Shown here piece after piece: positions 22,738-29,631 of a stretch of DNA of 29,631 bases (the first letter of the stretch is position 1; the number at the start of each line of letters is the position of its first letter). The stretch is from the NCBI GenBank assembly GCA_964058805.1, contig CAXKVV010000746.1, positions 1 to 29,631 of the forward strand. Reading direction: 5' to 3'. The translations under genes were made by a program, and so were the position numbers. This stretch comes from Schoenoplectus triqueter. Taxonomy: Eukaryota > Streptophyta > Magnoliopsida > Poales > Cyperaceae. The notes beneath the pieces were generated by a model. It was not told the origin of the DNA, did not search any database, and saw only the letters and a list, made by a program, of their open reading frames with translations.

Positions 22738-23280
22738 GATGAACTTACTACATATCAGTTAAATCTTTACCGCTCCGAGAGGCAATCTTATCAACAGATC
22801 TGATCGACCTTTGTGGAGGGATGAAAGGTGAGTCTATTACAAAACGACTCGACCTTAGTTGACCTAGAAGATGAACCTACTACAGAACAGTTCAATCTTT
22901 ACTTGTTAACAACCAATCACACAAAATACAACTCAAAACACTTAGCCGGTTGATCTTGAGGTTGGTGAATCAGGAGACGGGTGGATTTGGCCCACGTATT
23001 TCATCTCACTAATCTTCTAGATCATGAATTCTAAGCACTGAGCGGATTCATAAACCTAGGAACACAACTACACACAAAGTCAAACCTGAAGCACTGAGCC
23101 AGTTTGGTATTGAGGCGTGTGTCAGTGAAAGAACCTACTACAGATCGGTTCAGATTCACTATTTTGAGGATGAATCTACTACAGAACGATCCAATCCTAC
23201 AATCTCGGGAGATGAACTTACTACAGATCAGTTCAATCCCCTGAACTAGAAGACAAACTTATCAACGGATTAGTTTGGTC
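22738..23280 (+). repeat. Interspersed motif GAACYTACTACAGAWCAGTT, about seven copies
   Basis: Copies with one to several mismatches start near 22738, 22824, 22870, 23131, 23169, 23211 and 23252. Most are preceded by GAT and followed by CAATC. Spacing is irregular (38 bp to about 260 bp), unlike a simple tandem array. No coding frame explains them. Confidence 0.65.
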
Positions 23281-23640
23281 TTACTAGCTTGTCTGGTCAT
23301 AAATTACTTGTTCATGAAACAGAGTCATCATGATGTCACCTCTTTGGACATCGTGATGTTCTTCTATTTTGAGATTAACATGTTTGCTCATGCTGATGTC
23401 ACAATCTTGGTCATTCTTCGATGGACGTCAAGATGTTCTTGTCTCGACTGGCTATTCTATTCTGAATATTGCATTACTTGTGCAAGAATCACCGTGTTGC
23501 TCTACATCCCTTTGTGTGAGCATATTTAATCACCTCTAAATCATGAGTCCTGAGCACCTAGCCGATTCACAGATTCAGGGCTAACTTTTGCACAAAATTA
23601 GACTCGGTGGCTCCTAGCTGGTCTAACATTGAGACAGGTT
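23022..23640 (+). repeat. Diverged direct duplication of about 100 bp
   Basis: Segment 23022-23120 (ATCATGAATTCTAAGCACTG ... TTTGGTATTGAGGCGTG) corresponds word for word, with many substitutions, to 23540-23640 (ATCATGAGTCCTGAGCACCT ... CTAACATTGAGACAGGT). The two copies bracket the 23.13-23.28 kb motif cluster. Confidence 0.5.
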
Positions 23641-23691
23641 CATCAGAGGATGAGCTCAAAAACTACCATACTGTTATGTCTCATCAGCAGT

Positions 23692-23717
23692 CAACAAGGT
23701 GTATCATCACCTTGTTG
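23692..23717. repeat. Perfect 10-bp hairpin (CAACAAGGTG / CACCTTGTTG)
   Basis: Two exact 10-bp inverted arms are separated by TATCAT. No U-run follows, so it is not called a terminator. Confidence 0.7.
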
Positions 23718-23826
23718 ATCATTCACCATTCTAGAAATCATGTATTGATTCAACAAACCGTTACAACGCTTCAACAAATCATTATAACGTTTCCATAAAT
23801 CATTATAACGCTTTCAGGAGATATCA

Positions 23827-24141
23827 GACTTGTCAGAGAATTGGTTAACATGGGTCAAAACATTGCTAACGCTCTATATATCATTCAACGTTTTAGAAAA
23901 TCGTTACAACGATTCTTTAATATATGTTGACTTGTCAGAGAATAGTCAAAGCGTTACCAACATCTTGTGAAGCGTTCAACGCTTTGGTGAACCGTATAAC
24001 GATTCAGGGAATCGTTACAACGATTCCTTAGAACATATTGACTTGTCAGAGAATAGTCAAAGCGTTGCCAACGTCTCGTGAATCGTTCAACGCTTTTGTG
24101 AACCGTATAACGATTCAGAGAATCGTTACAACGATTCCTTA
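23827..24141 (+). repeat. AACG-rich tandem array, two clear 111-bp units plus one diverged unit
   Basis: Units begin at GACTTGTCAGAGAAT: 23827 (diverged), 23929 and 24040. The latter two are 111 bp apart and nearly identical. Each contains AATCGTTACAACGATT, a perfect 7-bp-arm palindrome, and paired AACGCTTT words. Before the array (23755-23818), AACG words already recur every 15-20 bp. It is non-coding. It may be an LTR-internal or promoter repeat of an unrecognised element. Confidence 0.7.
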
Positions 24142-25406
24142 TTATTTTTATTTTTTATTTTTTATTATTATTTATTTATTATTTTTATTATAATTATTTT
24201 TATTATATATTTTTTATTATTGTTTTTTTATTGGGTTTAATAGATTGGGTTTAATCTGGGTTGTTGGATCTGTATTAATATTAGCACAGATCTTTTATTT
24301 AACTCTTTATTTTATTTGGGCCGCCAAATTCAATTAAGATTGGTGTTGAGTGGATTAAAGGCCCAGATGCATCCCTTATTATTCCTTTAATTGTTAATTC
24401 GCCGAGGGCGTTAGATCTCTTTGGAATTCACTTAATCACACTAAGATTCGTGTTTATTATAAATAGAAGGTTCAGATTCCTCCTTGTGTCTTGTGCTAGA
24501 TGATTTCTTCAGATCTCCTTTGGGATTCACACTCTGGTTTTAAGAATCGTGCAGTAAGATCTCCTCGGCACTTCTATTCTCGGTTTCTTTGAGATTCATG
24601 CAGATTGACTTCGTTGTTTTTCCCCCGATGTCTGATCGGTGATCGGCCGGTGTCAGGAGCATCGCCTGAGCACCAGGAAGTCAGTGATAGTCTTCTTAGG
24701 CGCATCCATCCAGTGGATCGTTAGATGATTCAGTACTGTTTTCTCTCTCGATACCAATTTGGTACAGTCAGGTTTTGACATCAGTTCTCAATGCTTAAAC
24801 ACTCAATTGAGTTGATGCTCCTCTGATTCCAATGTTAATCATCACGTTGATGAACATTCTTAGAAGAGGCACACTGTGTAGATTAATTTGATTTGAAATT
24901 TTCTTCACAGTATATACTGTTATTGAGCTTTCAATTGCGATCTTCAAGTTATGACCTCTTGTGATGGCTGACACACAAGTAATTCGATCACAAGCCAAGA
25001 CTGGGAGACTCTAGTCTTCGACCAACCAGTGTGGAGGTAGGAGTACTATAAGTACTTTGACTATCTTTATTAATCCAATTCCCCTTTTTTACAAGTGATG
25101 TTTCAAGCAAGAAGTTAGTTAAAAGAAAATAGACAGCAGAGATGAAATAAATGAAAAGAATGATCAAAGAGAAAGGAACAAAAATTAAAAGTTTGTAAAG
25201 AAGTTCCAATTCAAAAACTATTTTAAAGAAATAAATTTCACAATCAATCTTATTACCTTGAATCCAAATATAATTACAATTATTGGACTTACACCCGGAT
25301 TAGATGAGCAGTTCCTTCTGAACTTCTTCTTGAATCTTGTTGATATGACTCTTTCTTCCCCTTTTGATTGAATTCTGATCAATTAGCTAGGTTTTTGCTG
25401 TTTTAG
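24142..25406. other. Possible LTR or promoter fragment, no gene
   Basis: The sequence has T/A homopolymer-rich DNA at 24142-24235. A good TATA box, TATAAATA, lies at 24458-24465 and is followed by CT-rich leader-like sequence. The downstream part (24.6-25.3 kb) has no recognisable coding domain on either strand. An LTR origin is a guess based on the TATA box and neighbouring repeats. Confidence 0.3.
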
Positions 25407-25597
25407 CTAAGTTCTCAAGTTCTTGACCGAGATCAATTAGCTTGGGACTTAGTGTATTGGAGAGGTTCATCTAAGTTCTCAAGTTCCTGACTGAGATCAA
25501 TTAGCTTAGGGCGTAGTGTATTGGAGAGGTTCAGCTAAGTTCTCAAGTCCCTAACCGAGATCAATTAGCTTAAGGTGTAGTGTATGGAGAAGTTCAG
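25407..25597 (+). repeat. 64-bp tandem repeat, three units
   Basis: Units are 25407-25470, 25471-25534 and 25535-25597, each starting CTAAGTTCTCAAGT and containing GAGATCAATTAGCTT. The third is 63 bp through loss of one T. A partial GATCAATTAGCTAGG at about 25377 precedes the array. Units differ at several positions each, so the array is not recent. Confidence 0.85.
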
Positions 25598-26814
25598 TCC
25601 TTCTCTCAACATGGAGCTTGTATACCGATTAGAAGAAGATGGGTAGATGTCATGGACTCGGGGGGCGTTCTCTTCTGTTCTTGGGCTTATATAGAGGGCT
25701 AGCAATGACCAATTGTGTTTCTTCTCGCACAATTTGTGTTTATTAGGTCCCATAGATCGCTGAGGTGGCACAATCTCACCCTTTCTTCACTAATCCAACG
25801 ATGTAAATTGATTTCAGTTGTGCTTGTTGTGAGCAAAATTCTGAGGTCTGGATCGATGACATGGCATTGTGATCACAATCCACTTTTTCCTTTGCTGTCC
25901 TTTGGTTTTGTACACCAATTCCATTATGAAAATTATGTAAAAGGGAATTAATTTGTGTCGGCAACTGCCTCAACCGAATCGTAGGACCCACACGATACTT
26001 CCTAAACCACCAATTTGTCTCATTTCCATCTCAGCCGGCTAATTCTATTTCTTACCCGATTTCCTTCTCCTCTGATGCGAGTGAAGTACAGTGCATCATC
26101 TTCAAAAATAATTATTTCAATGAATTCTTCTCGGTTAGAGCTTTCCAACAGTATATAATTTGTAAAATTTGGTCACCGTTTGAGTTCTTTTCCATTTTCG
26201 ACTTGTTTTCTACTCAAAATCAGGTCGGCAGCAGGAGGAAGAGAGGGGTTTTCTGTCTCGTGGGACCCATTGTCAGCAAAAGGAATATAATGGGAGAGGT
26301 ATTGTAATTCGGGTGAGCCAGGTTCACGTAGTTCGGGCCCACACGTCATGATTAATGAGAAACAAACATGGTACACCAAGTTCACCCAGTAATTCCTTCC
26401 TTTCAAACAATTTTCCAGCGCCAAGGCTGCCTCTCCTCTGTTTGGCAGCCCCAGTTTGCACCCAGCTAGGCCTTTAGCCCCAAGTTGCATCCTTAAAGAC
26501 CCTTGATTGAATCCTGGCCCTCTAATTGATCTGATTTCTTCTCCTAATTTATTTTAATAGCTCCCTTCATCAAAAAAATTATAAAATTTTCACCTAAATT
26601 ATCTAAATTCATGATGAACACCACTGTATTTTTAAATTCCCATTTTACCCCTGTCTCCTTGTACTAAAAATTCGTTGATCAAGAAAATCATGTTTTCTCC
26701 TGAATAAATTTCAGTCTTCTCAGTTGTAGCTCAGCATCTCTGCCAAATAAATTTTCTTGCATAAACTACCCTAATTAAATACCAATTAGACTTGTATTGA
26801 TGTTTATTAGGGTT
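25598..26814. other. Intergenic, no gene seen
   Basis: Somewhat less AT-rich than its surroundings, especially 26173-26520. The open frames on either strand carry no motif I recognise, so none is called. Confidence 0.4.
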
Positions 26815-27031
26815 TGATTTGATCAACAGTTGATTACATGTCAATAATTGATGCAAATCTAGACTTGATCAGATGTTTGCAACATTGACATCTGATCAGT
26901 CTTGTGAAGTTGACTTTCAATCCATGTTCATGAAAGTGATTTGGCCAACAGTTGATTACTTGTCAATAGTTAACACAAATCTTGGCTTGATCAGGTGTTT
27001 GCAACATTGGCACCTGGTCAGCCTTGAAAGC
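26815..27031 (+). repeat. Direct duplication (122-bp spacing) carrying a covarying hairpin
   Basis: Copy 1 (26815-26909) and copy 2 (26937-27031) share TGATTTG(A/G)(T/C)CAACAGTTG, TGTCAATA and TTTGCAACATTG. Each holds a hairpin: GATCAGATGT / ACATCTGATC (26867-26876, 26888-26897) in copy 1 and GATCAGGTG / CACCTGGTC (26989-26997, 27011-27019) in copy 2. The A-to-G change in one arm is matched by T-to-C in the other. Confidence 0.7.
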
Positions 27032-27099
27032 AAAATCACATTGAAATTTCTTGTGTTTGGTTGTATCAAAATACTGGTTTGGCTTTGACACAGTTCTTG

Positions 27100-28470
27100 T
27101 TGTATAGGGATTTTACTGCTTTAGTTCTCAGAGTTTGATCTTGGCTTTTCTCTTGTGCTTCTTCTTTCAACCTTTCAAGGGTAAACAGTTCTCTTATTCT
27201 ATGATTGTGTTTTTATTTATGATGTGTATTATTGATATGTTTGTTTGATTATTGATGAACTGCTACGGTAGGTCCCTAGCCGAGGCCAGACTTTAAGTTT
27301 GATCGTTTAAGATTCTAGTAGTTTATCAAGGTCATTTTAAATATAATAGGTAGATCTAAAACCCAGGAGGGTAGATCGGGTTGTGCCCGAGAGGTTAAAC
27401 ACCACTTGGATCAAGAGATCGAGCGTACCTATAGAAAACTAGCACTCAAACTAAGAGATCTAAACTAACATACAAAGGTTGAGGTTTATGTGAACTTAGG
27501 AACCCTGAACTGATCACGAACTAAACAAATAAATCAATATATGAGAGTTAAGGTCTTTTATTTAGGTACTAATCATTTAGGATTCGTACAACCAGTGAAG
27601 AAGTTACCATTTAGAAGTAGTTATAACCTGTTTGTGTCTATACGGGCTGTATGGACCAGATCCGAGTGGAAACTAACCTATACCCCTAGAAATTCTTATT
27701 TTAATTAATACAAAACCAACAAAAATATTTCTTGCTTTCTATTTTCATTTTTAAATATTCAAAATAAAAATCATTTGAACACGTTAATACAACAAATTTT
27801 AGTAGTGTGGCTTGCGCATTGGGTTTCATTAGGTAGACCCTTCCCTCTAGTATTGTTAAATACTGCGGTGCTATTATGTAAAAAAAAAAATATATATTGC
27901 CAGCCCCAATATACAAATTGGAAAACTGCTAAAATTTACTATTTAGATCACTACTTTATATTACATATGTCGTTATTTAAGCAAAGATCAGCATTGTGAA
28001 AAGCGGGGAGGATGAGAAGTCCAATAATGGAACTCATTCAAATGTTATTTTATTTTTATTTTTTTGTTGTGGAATATGCTAATTAATATTATTTCAATTA
28101 GTACTCTTTCATCATTATTTTAAATTTTCAACTATCACCATACCCATCAACTATTATTGTTCTAAAATATTTGTAATTTGTCAAATAAACCCTTATTAAG
28201 GAGTCAACATTGATCATACACGCATACACTGTTAACCTTATTAGGAACTGCCACACACACATATATATATATATATACCTACAAGAAAATAACTGGTGAA
28301 TTTATATTAGACAATATAAATAAATAAAAAAAGAAAAGGAAAATGCGGGTGAACCTAGCTATATATTGTAGGCGGATAAAGCACAAGCCTACATGTTTTT
28401 TTTTTTTTGAAAGAACAGTATAGGAGTTTACTTTCTACCAATGGTTTTTAGTATATTCTCTGTATATGTT
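27100..28470. other. Intergenic, with a possible LTR-like fragment
   Basis: At 27639-27654, TATACGGGCTGTATGG resembles the word in the 21.9-kb LTR. The stretch 27265-27450 (GGTAGGTCCCTAGCCGAGGC and following) looks like retroelement leader sequence, but no partner copy was found. The remainder is AT-rich and empty. Confidence 0.3.
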
Positions 28471-28479
28471 TCAAATTTC

Positions 28480-29037
28480 CAGGGCATCAAGGTTTCTTTA
28501 GCTGATTCAGTATGGACATTGAAAGTACTACTTAAGATTAAAATCTTTATTTGATTGGCATTACGTGGAAAAAAAATTTAACTAAGGATGTTCTGCTGCA
28601 TAGATTAGACAGGGTCTTGATCACTTTGTGTTTTTTTTTTGTTCTTATCATGAAATAATTGATCATTTATTCGTCTCTTGTGATATTACTTTTACATTTT
28701 GGACTAAATTTAATAGATATAATATTCGGGGTACTTTTCTCATTCTGGGGACTTTTCAAGACTTATAGCATTGTCTTTAACAGATGACAACCGGGTTTAT
28801 GTAAAATCTTTAATATGCATATATTGTTGGCAGATATGAAAACTTAGAAATTTTAGTTTTTTTTTTCAAGGGATGTCTACCCCCCTATGCAGTCATTTTA
28901 TTTTAATGTTTTAACTCCATTTTTGTTATATACAGGTTTGACTAGTGAATTAGGGTCGTTGTACCAATCTGACGATATCTTAATCCATTTAGAAAATATA
29001 CAAGAGGTGGTACAACAGGATTCCATGCTAGCTTAGA
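28480..29037 (+). pseudogene. LINE reverse-transcriptase C-terminal (zf-RVT) relic
   Basis: Allowing frameshifts, 28485-28720 reads SVWTLKVLLKIKIFIWLALRG, KILTKDVLLHR and then a Cys-rich stretch ending DHLFVSCDITFTFW. This is the order of the zf-RVT domain of plant non-LTR retrotransposons (KIKIFLWL ... NLLKRGW ... C..C ... DHLFF.C ... W). Further on, YIVGRYENLEILVFF and TGLTSELGSLY correspond to the usual trailing W-A-I-W-K-x-R-N and Y-W-A-G-L regions. Several stops and frameshifts and a missing 5' part make it dead. The similarity is judged by eye. Confidence 0.55.
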
Positions 29038-29138
29038 ATTGGATATTTTACTTACTGTTTAGATTTTAAATGGTTTAATTTGATAGATTGTAATGTTGTT
29101 TCATTTGTGTTTGTTCTGTAGATTTTTATCACTTTACT

Positions 29139-29430
29139 AAAAGTCTCTTACATAGGGACAACACAAAATTGGAGATATAAAGATACATATATAAGGATTA
29201 GCAAAAATTTAAGTAGACGGCCCACCTCCATTGTTATATCCCTCATTTTTTCTAATCCTTATATATGTGTCTTTATATTCCCAATTTTGTGTTGTCCCTA
29301 TGTAAGAGACTTTTTTAAATTAAGTAGACGGCCACACCTCCATTTTTATATCCTTCATTTTTACTGACCCTTATATATGTATCTTTATATCCCCAATTTT
29401 GTGTTGTCCCTATGTAAGGGACTTTTTTAT
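29139..29430. repeat. Inverted repeat overlapping a 111-bp tandem duplication
   Basis: Arm 29139-29207 (AAAAGTCTCTTACATAGGGA ...) is the inverse of 29246-29316. That right arm belongs to a unit (29209-29319, starting TTAAGTAGACGG) that is repeated directly at 29320-29430. CCAATTTTGTGTTGTCCCTA therefore occurs twice forward and once inverted. The whole can fold into alternative stems. It probably is the rearranged end of a MITE or other transposon. Confidence 0.75.
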
Positions 29431-29631
29431 GTCTCTATGTTTCGTCGGTAGTTACTATAAGTCACAGTACATTTGTTGTATGAAGTTTCTGAAGTTTTCG
29501 AAAGGCAATGAAAACTGAAAGATGTTTAATTGTCATATGGAAGGTTTCTTTCTTATTATATAATGAAATATGATATTGATTTATTTCTTTTCTTTTCTGT
29601 AATTTTCCTTTATTCTTGTGGCAGCACAAAC

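Noticed and set aside
23672..24770. Possible Copia-type LTR from TGTTATGTC to a TTTGGTACA end
   Set aside because: The 5-bp flanks do not match, no initiator-Met tRNA primer-binding site (TGGTATCAGAGC type) follows, and no second LTR was seen.
26173..26490. Minus-strand 105-codon open frame, the longest unexplained one
   Set aside because: The sequence has no motif I can place in a family. It lies in a less AT-rich patch, where longer open frames arise by chance.
29600..29631. Splice-acceptor-like sequence TTCTTGTGGCAG|CACAAAC at the window end
   Set aside because: Only seven bases follow, so no exon can be tested.
1..29631. CRISPR arrays, bacterial operons or tRNA/rRNA genes
   Set aside because: Tandem repeats here lack constant repeats with unique spacers, the genes have spliceosomal introns, and no cloverleaf with A/B boxes was recognised by eye.

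Overview
This window is nuclear DNA from a flowering plant, probably a eudicot. The evidence is two intron-bearing genes of plant-specific families with GT/AG introns, strongly AT-rich intergenic DNA, and a dense layer of plant-type transposon debris. I cannot name the species.

Layout. Positions 1-1427 (+) hold the last three exons of a short-chain dehydrogenase/reductase of the neomenthol dehydrogenase/salutaridine reductase type. Its 5' part lies outside the window. Positions 2400-4312 (-) hold a complete five-exon gene for a two-LIM-domain actin-bundling protein of the plant PLIM2 type. The two genes converge. I can reconstruct no other intact gene; the remaining 25 kb is intergenic and largely repeat-derived.

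Region 5.0-14 kb is DNA-transposon territory. It holds an AT-rich hAT-like element (5.0-5.45 kb), three members of one non-autonomous hAT family (6.12-6.29, 12.28-12.73 and 13.06-13.50 kb), and clusters of TAGTGTC/GACACTA palindromes typical of CACTA-element subterminal regions (7.64-11.12 kb). A nearly perfect 398-bp fold-back element (8.25-8.65 kb) sits between those clusters. Two of the hAT copies have exact 8-bp target duplications, and one is nested inside an older relative of the 5.0-kb element.

Region 16.6-18.7 kb holds a possible antisense LINE remnant and a decayed Mutator-like (MULE) transposase N-terminal half with about twelve stop codons. From roughly 19.3 to 22.4 kb lies what looks like the 3' part of a degraded Ty3/Gypsy element of the Athila/Tat type, with a probable LTR from about 21.65 kb.

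Region 22.5-27.1 kb is unusual, with several unrelated short-repeat systems: an interspersed CTACTACAGA motif, a roughly 111-bp AACG-rich tandem array, a 64-bp x3 array, and a 122-bp-spaced duplication whose hairpin shows a compensatory base change. The window ends with a LINE C-terminal relic (28.48-29.03 kb) and a compact inverted-plus-tandem repeat (29.14-29.43 kb).

The genes do not form a pathway: one is a metabolic oxidoreductase and the other a cytoskeletal protein. No clearly new gene system was found. The best candidates for a second look are the fold-back element, the structured repeats and the nested hAT insertions.
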